Source: Cadophora sp. MPI-SDFR-AT-0126
Taxonomy: Eukaryota > Ascomycota > Leotiomycetes > Helotiales > Ploettnerulaceae
Direction of reading: 5' to 3'
Length of the DNA stretch: 64,000 nt
NCBI GenBank assembly: GCA_020747065.1
Contig: JAGMVK010000017.1
Location: 930,001 to 994,000, forward strand
The number at the start of each line of letters is the position of its first letter. Position 1 is the first letter of the stretch. This document shows positions 34,959 to 45,335 of the stretch, in pieces. A model generated the notes under the pieces. That model worked only from the letters and a program-made list of their open reading frames with translations. It did no database searches and was not told where the DNA came from. The position numbers and the translations under genes were made by a program.

Positions 34959-35615
34959 GCTCCATACTGCCTTGAATGTTTCTTTGAAGAGCCAGGGACC
35001 TTTGCATCCCTCGAGCTTGATAGCACGAGTCCTATTATCACCCAATAACATGCGGCCATCCTGGTTTGACCGTGCCCTAGGATCATAAAAATAAGCATAA
35101 CCAACAACACACCTCCACAAATTCAGCAAGAACAGAACAAAAAGAAATAAAGCGATATTTTATCCAAACTCATCAGCACTGTCCCGCTTTCCTGTAAGGG
35201 GCAGATGCTGTTACGGGGGTCTTGTCAGATTATGAGCTTCGACTGAGAACTGGAACAACTTACCCATGACTGTTGTACCTGCCGTCCGTAAATGACGTTA
35301 TGTCTGTTATTGTGGAAATCGGAATGGAGATTGTGAGGGCGAAGCCTAAGATATATTCTCGATGCTTGAGGCAGTGCAGATATGAGATGCGCCACCACCA
35401 ACAGCAAGGCTAGCCAATGACATGGCCCCGGATTGAGAATCTGGCGTCCGTCAGTACGAGGTGGTTTGTACCATTCAATTCAATGCTTTCATGTCCATAT
35501 ATACAGCATACTGAAGCCTTTCCATTTGATCAATTTCTCGTTTCATTTTTCCGCATCAGCAATACCACACAACCAATTACTCACTTCGCTCTCCTTACTC
35601 ACTTCCTTGTCAACA
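34959..35615. other. convergent intergenic region
   Basis: About 650 bases between the stops of the hydrolase (plus) and the aldolase-family gene (minus). It presumably contains both 3' untranslated regions; short frames here lack support. Confidence 0.45.
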
Positions 35616-36682
35616 TCACCACTTATAATCCACCCCCGCCTCACTCTCCATCAAATCAAAAGTCGGCTTCGCACTAAACCACCCCGCCATCTCCGTCCCC
35701 ACAGTCTTATAAGTATACTCCGCATCCTTCTCATCAATCTTGACCGTCTCATGTCCCCTCCCACCCGCAGCAGCATCCGCAAGCAGCTGCGCATGGCAGC
35801 ACTTCTCCAAACTCATGAACCAGAACACCGCAGCTTCGATACTCTGTCCACAAGTCAACAAGCCGTGGTTCTGGAGTAGCGCGGCTTTGCCTTTGCCGAG
35901 CGCGGCGGCGATGGCGATGCCTTCGTCTTCGGCGAGCACAATGCCCCTGAAGGAAGAGTAGAGCGCGATGTCGTTGTGGAAGGCGCACGCGTCTTGGGTG
36001 ATAGTGTCGAGGTTGCGGCCGAGGGTGCAGAAGGCGCGGCCGTAGATGCTGTGGGAGTGGGCGACGCAGTTGATCTCCGGCCGGGCGGTGTGTACGGCGT
36101 GGTGGATCATGTATGCTGGATATTGTCAGACTCGCTGCTATGTTTTGGGTAAAGAGAGCGGGAATTTACCAGCTGCGTTTAGTAGGCGACAGGGGCCGCC
36201 ATCGACAACTTGACCCTCGGGGTTGACGAGAATGAGATCTGATGCTTTGAGTAGTGGCCAGGCGACTCCGAAAGGATTGACCCAGAAGTGGTCTGGGTGA
36301 ACAGGATCCTGTTATTGCTGTATCAGCTGATTTTCGAATTAAATTTAAGGATCCAACATGCAAATGTCTAAAAGTAGATGGCATCCTAGTGAACTCACTA
36401 CATCTCTTATTAGGAGCAATTGATTAGCACACTCACCCTCAAAGTTATATGCCCAGCGACCCCCTCATCAAATCCGAACTTTGCAAAGATTCTAAACGCC
36501 AAAGCGAGTCTTCCCTTCTGGTAAGCTCTTTCTTCATACTTGTCCTCGAATTTCTTCGGGCCAGGGAATTTTGGCATGGTGATTTCCTTCTTGGCAGCCT
36601 GTGGCTTGCTCAAACCTGGCTCAAGAGTGGCGGTGCCTGCCTGGCTCTCATTGCCGTTGGATGTTGCGGATGGAGGTGCCAT
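35616..36682 (-). CDS. class II aldolase/adducin family protein
   Basis: This is a zinc-dependent class II aldolase/adducin-fold protein of 294 residues. Exons are 36682-36437, 36308-36170 and 36115-35616. After a Ser/Thr-rich N-terminus come KGRLALAFRIFAKFGFDEG and VAGHITLR, DPVHPDHFWVNPFGVAW, and SDLILVNPEGQVVDGG. The metal ligands are the histidines of VAHSHSIYGRAF, and the conserved ALLQNHGLLTCG and FWFMSLEKCCHAQL motifs follow. This fungal branch is often named ribulose-phosphate-epimerase- or fuculose-aldolase-like, but many members have no tested substrate. Intron 1 has donor GTGAGTG and intron 2 donor GTAAATT. The join phases are consistent throughout. Confidence 0.88.
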
Positions 36683-37909
36683 TTTGAAGGTCGTCCTAGA
36701 AGTGAATTTGACTTTTGGGTATCAAGTGTGTCGTGAGAGGAGAAGTTCAATCTCGGATGGTGGCCAAAGATGGGGTGAGGTACGATGCAGTATTCGATGG
36801 AGTGCAGGTATAGCTATCTCGCTTCACAAGGCACTGTAAGACGAAATAGGCTCGTTTTGTCTTCTTCGCGTCCCTATTTCCCGTAGTTGAGAAATGGATG
36901 CACAGCTACTGAAATCGAAGATTGGATTTGGCTCGAACTTTTAAAGACCCGAGCTGACGTTGGATGGGCTGGGCTTGCAGGCTTGGGTTTGCTTGGCTGT
37001 CAACGACGGGGTGAGCCAGGTATCGAACCTTCAACGAGTAGTGAATCGACCTAAAGGTGTATGGACGATGAAGAAATGGCCCTAATGTTCGATAGTGGTG
37101 TACAGAAAATGAAGAAAGGAGATAATGTTCAGTAGGTCGTCAAGATGGCTGGAGGGTTTTGTAAATCTGTACTACCAGAAATAGTACCGGCACGGGCAAG
37201 AATGGCCCGTCTTTGGCCCGATAATCGCGTAATCGGAAAGTCGAGTTGCCCGAAGTTTTGACTCTCTTCTTGTTCTTGATACTGGTTCGGGTTTGCTGTT
37301 TTACGAATGGAATCGCGGGGTTGGTGAGATGGTGCATGATGATTGTTGCGGGGTAATGCCGAGGCAATGAGGTTGTGGATGACTAAGCGGGCCTTTGCCG
37401 AAGGGGAGGTAAACAAAACTTCAAACTGAAAGCTAATATGACTGTCCTTGATGCTTAAGTCTGGCTCGCAGTATGTTAAGCCGAAAATGAAAACGTACTT
37501 AGTGTTATTTAGTGGGACCGATACGCACGTAAAAGTACCTACCGTATAACCGAATGCCGTAACTGAGGACTCCGATGGGGGTATATCTTGGCATCGTCAG
37601 AGCCAACTTATCGGAGCTTTCTCTAGTATGGGTGATGATTTTGGAATACGATGTCTACCTTATTCTCTTATCTATTTCCCACTGCAGACCCACGAAGTGA
37701 TGACCCCGCGGTACAATGAAAGTATGAATGACTAGGTGGACAAATGAGCACCTACTGCAGCCTCGACCAGACGCCCTGACCTCTCCAAAGGAATACCTCG
37801 ACATCCGCGCTCAGAATGATACTTCGTCATCTCTACCCCAGCTCCATGTCATAACAACCTTCAAAGCAAGCCATATTCCACGATTTGGCGTCGAAACTTC
37901 CAGCATCCT
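36683..37909. other. gene-free region, 1.2 kb
   Basis: The region upstream of the aldolase-family gene. Its open frames (for example 37129-37416 minus and 37728-37949 plus) have no recognisable motif. A B-box-like stretch near 37018-37032 does not fold as a tRNA. Nothing else was supported. Confidence 0.4.
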
Positions 37910-38351
37910 TCAAAGTTCATCCTTCAACTCCCTTCCTCCAGAAGAATAAGTGTTGAGAGGAAGAGTTGGGCCGCAGTACATTTTGTAGTCAAAGTCGCTA
38001 GTTGGTCCGATGAGTAAATAGCCGCTCCACCCGCGAGATTGGCTGAGGTCAAGACACTCCATGCCGCATGTCTTCTTGCAATCGTGCGAGTCGAGATGGT
38101 GCTTTACAGCTCCTTTGATAAATCTGGCCTCTGGGGCTGTTTCGCAGTTTGGTCCAATTGCGTAGTAGACCCAAGAGACACCGTTCACTAGTCGGAGGTC
38201 AGCGAGTCATTCTTTTTGCGAAGTCATCCGTTTTCAATAGAATACGTGTGCATTTTTTGCGGCAAGCAATCATCTTGGACACATGACCGGCCACGATTTG
38301 TGCAAGCTGGGAAAGATAGAAAATTAACATGAATCTTCCTACCAGAGCCAT
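37910..38351 (-). CDS. small cysteine-rich secretory-pathway protein ending in KDEL
   Basis: This is a reconstructed two-exon gene: exon 1 38351-38246 and exon 2 38187-37910, joined by a 57-nt intron (GTATTC...CTGAC...ACTAG), giving 127 residues. The start MALVGRFMLIFYLSQLAQIV followed by AG looks like a signal peptide. The mature part has seven cysteines, including ACRKKC, DCKKTCGMEC and MYCGP, plus the aromatic stretches VSWVYYAIGPNC and GWSGYLLIGPTSDFDY. The last residues are RELKDEL, so the protein ends in the ER-retrieval tetrapeptide KDEL. I know no named family. It could be an ER-resident or secreted effector-like protein. The second exon is solid by sequence character; the first exon and start are inferred from splice signals. 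Confidence 0.5.
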
Positions 38352-38603
38352 ACGACTTTTGGCATTTGCCTCGCCCCGAGACGCGGTTTATAATGCTCCC
38401 AAGGGTGTCGACGAGGTCGTAAAGACCATTGGTGAGGCCAAAGAAGTTCTACCAACGTCAGTCATGTGCTCTGATCTACAACAAGTAATACACAGAAAAT
38501 TCCTCAGCGTCTGAGATGCCGGAGAGTATGCTCTAGTCGCGGGGAAATGATACAAGAATTGAACCCTGAAAGGATAACGGAGATGGGAGAAAGGCTAGGT
38601 TGA

Positions 38604-38810
38604 CTAATCAAGAATTTGGTCACAAACTTTGGCATTTGTGTGATCAACCTCAGTCGCTTCAAGGCTTTTGGAAAAGACAGGGGCTTGCTTTTGTGCATTC
38701 AAGAGATCCTGCAGTGCCTGCTCCTCATCTTGGTCCGAGACGTCATATGACATAGAATAGCATAGCGAAATGCATTGCAATGCAAGTATGGAAGCCAACA
38801 GGAAACGCAT
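38604..38810 (-). CDS. small putative secreted peptide, 68 residues
   Basis: A short open frame starting MRFLLASILALQCISLCYS, a good signal peptide, followed by an acidic and helical-looking segment (SDQDEEQALQDLLNAQKQ) and ending DHTNAKVCDQILD. It may be complete or may splice at GTTTGT near its end into sequence further left. It lies about 250 bases upstream of the KDEL protein gene on the same strand, so the two may be neighbours in a small secreted-protein locus, or part of one mis-split gene. No family is recognised. Confidence 0.35.
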   Translation of the reverse strand: MRFLLASILALQCISLCYSMSYDVSDQDEEQALQDLLNAQKQAPVFSKSLEATEVDHTNAKVCDQILD

Positions 38811-39797
38811 TTGGGGCGACAGGATTTGACGAAAATTCAGAACCTTAAAAAATACTACCCGAGAGAAAAAAATTTGCTCACAGGAGACAGTCGTTCTTAC
38901 ATATCCCACGATGTGACGCCAATTGATGATAATGATCACAATGCTGGGATAAGAAACCAACATGGCGCTATTCTCGGTCCTTGCCGCGCAGGACCCCTCT
39001 TATAAAAGTGGTTTGACATACCAACAATCCACATCACTTTATTTCTTCACGGAATAGGCAGATGGGAACTATCCAACATAAGACCTCCGATGGATTTCAA
39101 CGAATCAGGAATGCCTGCTCAGCTAGGAAAGTGAACTTGTACCTATTGAGAGCCGTCATTGATCGAACAGGTCGGGCTCGTATCTGCGCTTCAGTGAGTT
39201 TCGGTGAGGATGTGGATGTTTCAGGCTTGTCATGGCCACAAATCCCCACAATTGCGCCACCATGCAGCGTACGCATTCAGCCTGAAGGACCAAGCTTTCC
39301 ATGCATGCATGTATGATTGGCAAGGCTTTTCTTTTCTTGTTGGAATCTTTGCTGCCCGTCTATCTTTGATTCCTCAACACGACCGCTGTAATTTGTGGGT
39401 AGACTGTATTGTGAAGTTGCCAAGGTTTCGTAGCCTCGAAGTTAGCGCTGGCCGAGCGTTTACTTCTTTGAAGATAGATAGACTTTAACGAGTCGGTCTG
39501 GCCATCTGCTGATCATTGGAGAAGCTGTCATTGGCTGCTACATTGTTGGTCGCCCTGTCCTAACTCTAAGTGCCCCGCGCCAAATTACCCCACATTCCTA
39601 CTTAAAGTCCTCATATCGCATTCCTTCCAGTCTTCCTATCATCTTGTTTTGATTCACAATACAAAACAAACCAACAACATTACACCAAGGGATAAAATAC
39701 ATCAATCAGGTTGACAAGAACTGTTGTTCGATTTCCATATCAAGTCTTCAAATACAATACGGCTATACACCTCAAACACCTCGACGTCATCATCAAA
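38811..39797. other. promoter region of the Cys-Pro repeat protein gene
   Basis: Almost 1 kb between the small secreted-peptide ORF (minus) and the Cys-Pro repeat gene (plus). Short frames have no support. The last 100 bases are A/C-rich and pyrimidine/purine-skewed, like a fungal 5' untranslated leader. Confidence 0.4.
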
Positions 39798-40235
39798 ATG
39801 GCAACCAACGCCCAAGTTTGCCCAGTCGTTGGAACAACCAACACGATTCTCCCTCCCTCTCACCCCGACTTCGACGCCTCCAAACCCGGCCTCGTCTGCC
39901 CAGTCACCAATGCCTCAACCGACCACCATCGCCAATTGCACAAGCACCCCGGCCTCCCCTCTGACATCTCCGACAAAGACGCCAAGTCCTGCCCAGCTCT
40001 GAAAGACCAGATCAACAACGAAGAGAACAAGGCTTTGGACGAGGGAATCTGTCCAGTTGTTGGGCCGGTCTCGACGGTCTTGCCACCGGATCATCCAAAG
40101 CCTAAGGATGGAGCGGAGGTTTGCCCTGTGACGAAGGCGACGCTGAAGCATCATAAGGATAAGGTTGTTAGTCATCCGTCTGTGGAGGGGGCTGCTGAAG
40201 GAGCGGTTTGCCCGGTTGTTGGCAAGAAGGCATAG
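39798..40235 (+). CDS. tandem Cys-Pro repeat protein, possible heme-regulatory-motif protein
   Basis: This single-exon gene encodes 145 residues starting MATNAQVCPVVG. It is built of two repeat units and a final half motif. Unit 1 has CPVVGTTNTILPPSHP and then CPVTNASTDHH...HKHP; unit 2 has CPVVGPVSTVLPPDHP and then CPVTKATLKHH...SHP; the protein ends with CPVVGKKA. A lone CPAL sits between the units. All six cysteines (8, 34, 65, 85, 109, 138) are followed by proline, and His-Pro or His-His follows each main motif. Cys-Pro is the core of heme regulatory motifs, so reversible heme binding is a reasonable inference, as is metal binding. There is no signal peptide or membrane helix. The start at 39798 was chosen over 39711 because the leader before it does not resemble the repeat. 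Confidence 0.75.
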   Translation: MATNAQVCPVVGTTNTILPPSHPDFDASKPGLVCPVTNASTDHHRQLHKHPGLPSDISDKDAKSCPALKDQINNEENKALDEGICPVVGPVSTVLPPDHPKPKDGAEVCPVTKATLKHHKDKVVSHPSVEGAAEGAVCPVVGKKA

Positions 40236-41967
40236 TGGTGTTCTTTTGATGTGGGGAATAGCATTTCATTTCTAGAAGGGATGGTTTTGGCTGGGAAGAA
40301 ATTGGGCTAGGGCGGTTGTGTCAACAGGCAACATGGCGTTCGATATGGTTTTGGGGTCAGGGATGAGATATCTGGAAGGATATGGAGGCATTAGGGGATT
40401 GGGGATCAGGAGCATGTCAGAGTCTTCAGGTTTATCGATATGAAGAGAATCAAACTTTTTACTTTCGATCATTGCTCTTAACACATTGTGTGCTCTGTGA
40501 TGGAACAGATGGCCTCGTGCATATCCCTTTCGCCCTCAAAATATACCCCTCAAACTTTCTGGTACTCAGGAATGGAAGTTAGCGTAGGTATCGCGAGTAT
40601 TGGCCAATTGACCTATCACCAAACTTTTGGGTCTCTACAGTGTGGGACCGGAAGCTTCATCTGTCTAGTCTGCTCCACCCTAGCATGCTCTGACAAGAGG
40701 AACACTTTGAGAGGAGTAATGGGAGAAGTAAGCTATAATGATTCATGCTTCATGCTTAATGTGCACAAACAAACCATTTCCTGATACTTTGAGTTCCGAG
40801 AAAAGGAGTGAACATTAGTCTGGATACCGTAACTGAACGCTCTTCTAATCTTGAACTCGTCTGGCTAAGTCAAAGCAAAGGGTGGCACTGATATCAAGCT
40901 GACCTCCAGATGGTTTGTCCAAAGAAGACGCATAGGCTCAAGATCCACATAAGTACATCAAACACTTTTGACAAGATGAATCCAGTCATTTGAGGTGAAA
41001 TCAACATTTATTCAGAGTGATCTAAGCAATGAGTAGCTGATATCAGTCGCGTAAAACAACACATATAGGCTGGATCATATTCAGGTTACTTCTTGATTCC
41101 TAGAATCACAAATTCACAAAGTTTGACATTTCCAAACTTGTATTTCAATCGAATTGTTTGTCTGTCTAGTATCGTTTTCTAATATCTCACATTGCTATAG
41201 GTGCTTGTTTAGCTGACAACGGCATTCATTTACTAGTTTGTGCTCCTCTTTGATTGTCTCGGCGGTGAGTCATATCCGACTCTTAACAATTAGTTGTAGT
41301 GTTAGAACGTCGGTTTCGCCTTCCTGAAATACAGATTACTTGTGCTCATAACTACAAAGGTGATGAGATTGTGCAGACGATAAAGAGTACTAGCTGCATT
41401 CACGGTTCTCAGTTGAACAGAACCACTTTTTTAGTTCTTCCTTGAAGGAGCGAGTTCAATATAAGACTATCTCCTAAATGTCGATCATTTCTTCATGTCG
41501 CATGTCGCATCCTGTTAACGCGTGACAGGGCTCGCTCATTTGCAAGATCAGTATTAGTGAGATGGCGATCAAGTGTAGGTAGGTCTGTGGAAACTCATCT
41601 ATTGTGACCTTCTGTAATGAAGAGTTCATATCAAAGTAAAGTTGAGAACTTGTCTTAGCTATTGTAGTAACAAGAGATGTTTACAAAATGGAGAAAAGAT
41701 AGCTGCTGGCTTTTGAATCCACTACTTGTGATTCACTTCTTTCATTAGCGGGCTTTCGATTCTTAGTAGAACGCGTCCTACCTATATATATGAAAACGTC
41801 CAACGCTAAGTCAAAAAGTCGGATTCAGATCCACTTAAGTTGTAAGTTTTGTCGTTTGAAGTTTCTGTCTGCATTAGCCAGTCAATTCATTAGAATTATC
41901 ACTCGAAGCACGTTGACCAGGCAGTGTAAGCGAGGATGACTCTCCTCGAGCAGGACTCTGCTAAGGG
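40236..41967. other. gene-free region, 1.7 kb
   Basis: No supported gene. Open frames are short and the sequence is visibly A/T-rich between about 40800 and 41900. A short tandem duplication (catgtcgcatgtcgcat) occurs near 41493-41509. I saw no transposon ends, hairpin or tRNA. Confidence 0.45.
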
Positions 41968-41975
41968 TATAAAAA
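41968..41975 (+). promoter_or_regulatory. TATA box of the hypothetical gene at 42250
   Basis: TATAAAAA (within GGGTATAAAAACC) lies about 280 bases before the ATG at 42250; the distance fits a leader that contains the intron at 42160-42224. Confidence 0.45.
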
Positions 41976-42159
41976 CCTCGAGAACTTTCTCTACAGCCAT
42001 CTCTCTATCTTCGAGGATCAGAAACTTTTCGACAAGACCAGCTTCCTTGACTACAAAGTCTTTTCTAAGTACTACTTGACTCGACATCTGCCTTCTTCAC
42101 TACCATACAAACAAACCTTCTGTCAACAGCAGTTCTTCTATTGAACAATCCAATCACAG

Positions 42160-42224
42160 GTACGTTGCTCATAACATACGCCTTCGACCATGTTGAGATT
42201 CGGTTCTAACTATGCTATCAACAG
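42160..42224 (+). other. probable 5'-UTR intron
   Basis: A donor GTACGTTG after CACAG, a branch site TTCTAAC and an acceptor ATCAACAG define a 65-base intron ending 25 bases before the ATG at 42250. It removes the upstream in-frame ATG at 42190 and so supports translation from MSQPQSIKIV. Confidence 0.55.
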
Positions 42225-42249
42225 TCTCCTCCTACACTTGATAAGAACA

Positions 42250-43751
42250 ATGTCTCAACCACAAAGCATCAAGATTGTCCGCCTCCAGCGTCTCGCAGTC
42301 GCTTACCCTCCTGAAGGCCACTTCGTTGCAGAGACCCAAGAGATCTTCGACAAGTGGGAACATGAAATGAGCAAGAATCCTCTCGGTGATCCTCGCTGCA
42401 ATGGTGGAAAGCCATACCCATCCCACCTGCTCGACAAGAGCAAGTTGCAATACGAGGTCGGCCCTGATGAGAACATTGTCTTCATGGACGCGGACACCGA
42501 CGAGGTAACCGGCTTCGCGTTCCATGGTCTGCTCAACGATCCTGCACTCCTGAAGGTCCTCAATGGGACTGTGGTTGACCATCTGAACAAGGTCAAGAAA
42601 ACACTAAGAGTAAGTGCCATGCTTTGGGCTTCAATTCATGGAAATTGCTAATATCTTTCTTCTTCAGGACAACGACCCCGGCTACTTGGTTGGCGTGGGC
42701 TACACATCTGGTTCTCGCGGAGCACGCGCTCTGGCTTGGACCAACAACCTCAAGAAAGAGGTAAGCGCAACAGAGAAACGCCAGCATGCCTACAAGATGT
42801 CAGCCCTCTTTGCGCATATATGGAGTCACGCAAAGAGGGCCATGCCTAAAGAGATCCTTGACGACTTCGAGAACGCAACTATGGAGCTTGGTGGTCTTAG
42901 AATGGACGGAGGGGTTCGCGGACAGGGCGATGGGGTTCTCCGGTACACGATTGTGGTCGATGGCGAGGAGCGCCACTTTGAGACTTCAGATCTGTCTCCT
43001 CCGGCTGCTTTGTGTGGGATCAACTACGGTCGGTAAGTTATGCTTTCTTCCTGCCCTTCGAGCAGCCAGTCACTAACACCTTCTCAGGCACATCCACAAC
43101 GAAAACAACCACAACAAGTACTGCCTCAAGTACATTACCTGCCGTACACACAGCCAAGAATACGGCGCCGGCTTCTTCAACGCCGAGTACGGCATCTACA
43201 TCCCCTCTCTGGAAGACCAACTCGCCGGCTGGAGAGGCAAGGATCTCCACGGAACAGGTTACGCCAAGAACGACCCCTACGACCAGGACCCACCATTCAA
43301 GCAGATCGGGGTGGCGTTCATCCTAGCCTACGGAATCAAGAGCGAGCTCGAGAAAGAGAAGAAACTCGGCATCACCAACATGCCGGAGACGTTCGACCCA
43401 GCCAATGGCCTGGTGACATCAACCGTGCTTAACGACGCACATATCGAACCAAGACGTCGCCCGAGCATGATTAAGCGGAAGGTGAAGGAGGTTCAGACGG
43501 TCTATAGTAGAATGTTGAAGGAGACCTTCGTGGTTCCTGCCACTCATGCGTACTCTGACAGGATTTGGACGCACAAGACGCTGGAAGCGGAATGTGCGAA
43601 GCGTCAACGAGCGGGAACTCTCGATTTCTACGCGAAGACGTGGTCTGTTGAGAAGCTGAAAGCTACTTTACTGATCAACGATGGCGTGGACGTAAAAGTA
43701 ACCCGCGCACTCCCTGGAAGTGAAGATAAAGTGCAGGAAGAAGACGGGTGA
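42250..43751 (+). CDS. hypothetical protein, possibly 2-oxoglutarate-dioxygenase-like
   Basis: Exons 42250-42609, 42668-43032 and 43088-43751 give 462 residues; all splice sites are GT-AG. I do not recognise the family with confidence. The N-terminal third is IKIVRLQRLAVAYPPEGHFVA with an acidic patch VFMDADTDEVTGFAF. The middle has PGYLVGVGYTSGSRGARALAW. The C-terminal part has CGINYGRHIHNENNHNKYC, then GAGFFNAEYGIYIPSLEDQ and WRGKDLHGTGYAKND. The order His-rich motif, beta-strand-like EYGIYI and DLHGTG resembles a double-stranded beta-helix oxygenase of the kind abundant in fungi, but a canonical HxD...H...R set is not clear. There is no signal peptide or membrane helix. The basic stretch RRRPSMIKRKVK near the end might be a nuclear signal. 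Confidence 0.7.
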
Positions 43752-44366
43752 ATTGACGCATATGAGCAAATCTCGAGCACGGAATTGAAGGGAAGGCTGG
43801 TCAGGGACTGAATGAGCCGAGCCAAGGCGGATCAATCTTGATGTTATTGGTGCAGATGGAGAAAAGTGGTTGACTTTTCTTAGCAGGATGAAAGAAGAAT
43901 TGAGGTGATCAATGTTGGTGGGGATGCTTTTAAAGCTGGATTGTGGCTCAGAGGTGAACTTTTGGAAGTTAGGGCTAGCAATCTGCAGAAGTTCTCAGGG
44001 ATGACAAGATTAGATAAACGAAAAATCAGACACAAATGGACAGAAATGTCAGAAAAATCAATGTTAATCTTTACGCGTTAATCAATAAGGTGAATATCGT
44101 GATACTGTCCTTATCTCGCAAGTATGCATAAGTATTATTTTTATTATCAGAGCATGTTGGTGATATTTTAACGCAATTTATTTCACGCTCATTCATAAAT
44201 AGAGAAATATTATCAATGCAAGCTGCTTCGAGCTAGTCCGTAGTCATTATTATTACTGAAACATACTTAATCCTCAATGCGCCCACATATCGACGAGCCA
44301 TCCCAAAGTAAACAAACAGTCTCGCTTAACAGCCACACTTCCCCTCCCATCCCCAAGCCCCACAAC
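43752..44366. other. convergent intergenic region
   Basis: About 615 bases between the stop of the hypothetical gene (plus) and that of the short-chain dehydrogenase (minus). It is A/T-rich around 44020-44260 and presumably holds both 3' untranslated regions. No other feature was seen. Confidence 0.45.
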
Positions 44367-45335
44367 TCACACCCCCAACCCCCCCGAAACCCCCTCCCAC
44401 TCCTCCAACTCCCTCAAAATTTCCTCACACTTCTCCCTAACCGCCCTCACCGCATCCTCCCCCAACGCCAGCCTCTGCGGAAACCGCTTCCCCTTCACAA
44501 CCTCAATAATCCTCTCCACGCCCTTCACCGGATCATTCGGCTGCGTGCCATGCGCGTCTCTAAACTTAGCGTACATTTCATCCGTCAGGGATTTGTAGTC
44601 GTCGATGTGAGGGTCGATGAAGTGCGTGTTGGTGGAGTTGAGGAGCTCGGTTTTGAAGAAGCCCGGCTCGATGAGGAGGGTGCGGAGGTTGAAAGGGAGG
44701 ATTTCGGCTTGTAGGGATTCGATGGCTGCTGTGAGGGTGTGAGTTGCGAGGTTTTTAAGATTCAGTCAGGTAGAGAGAGAGAGAGAGAGATGGACGAACC
44801 TGGAAGTGCGGCTTTGGAGCTGCAGTATGCGCTGAGGGTGGGGATGCCTCCCCAAGCAGCTGTGGAGCCCATGAATATGATGGTGCCGGATCTTTGTTTT
44901 CTGAATTGTGGGAGGAAAGCACGCGTCACGGCCATTGTACCAAAGACATGGGTTTGGAACTGGTTGATCCAATCTGAGCGACTGGTTCGGAAAATGGAAT
45001 CAGCTCTGCTCATACATCCTTCATCGTGGATGTCATATTTAGTTCACTCACCTATCTTCCTCCACGGTCCCAAAATGCGCATATCCAGCATTGTTTACCA
45101 GAACGTCGATCTTGCCATGAATAGCCACAGCTTCCTTCGCTTGGATGTTCAATATCGATTGATCGTCAGTGAGATCGAGTTTGAGAATAGAGGCGCCTGC
45201 AGCTTTCAAGTGTGAGATCTTCGAGATATTGCGGGCTGTGGCGATGACTTTGTCACCTCGTGCGAGGAGGGTTTTGACGAATGCGGCGCCGAATCCGGAT
45301 GTTGATCCTGTGATCAACCAGACTTCAGGAGGCAT
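44367..45335 (-). CDS. short-chain dehydrogenase/reductase (classical SDR)
   Basis: This NAD(P)-dependent oxidoreductase has 275 residues. Exons are 45335-45052, 44981-44800 and 44728-44367. The cofactor motif is VWLITGSTSGFGAAFVKTLL, followed by DLTDD and LVNNAGYAHFG (NNAG motif). The active site is IIFMGSTAAWGG with the catalytic Ser and SAYCSSKAAL with YxxxK. After the third exon starts come SLQAEILPFNLRTLLIEPG and FFKTELL. The start at 45335 (MPPEVWLITG) puts the Rossmann motif at the N-terminus as usual. The second intron contains a (CT/GA) simple repeat. The substrate is unknown; such fungal SDRs often act on ketones or retinol-like alcohols. Confidence 0.88.
44772..44790. repeat. GA/CT microsatellite in an SDR intron
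   Basis: About nine GA dinucleotides in a row lie inside the second intron of the short-chain dehydrogenase gene, so length changes would not affect the protein. Confidence 0.8.

Noticed and set aside
36990..37090. B-box-like sequence (GGTTCGATACC on the minus strand) suggesting a tRNA gene
   Set aside because: The flanking bases do not form a five-pair T stem and no matching A box or acceptor stem is visible at the right distance.
40800..41900. A/T-rich gap considered as a RIP-degraded transposon
   Set aside because: I could see no terminal repeats, target duplications or remnants of transposase or reverse transcriptase; a TpA/ApT RIP index calculation would be needed.
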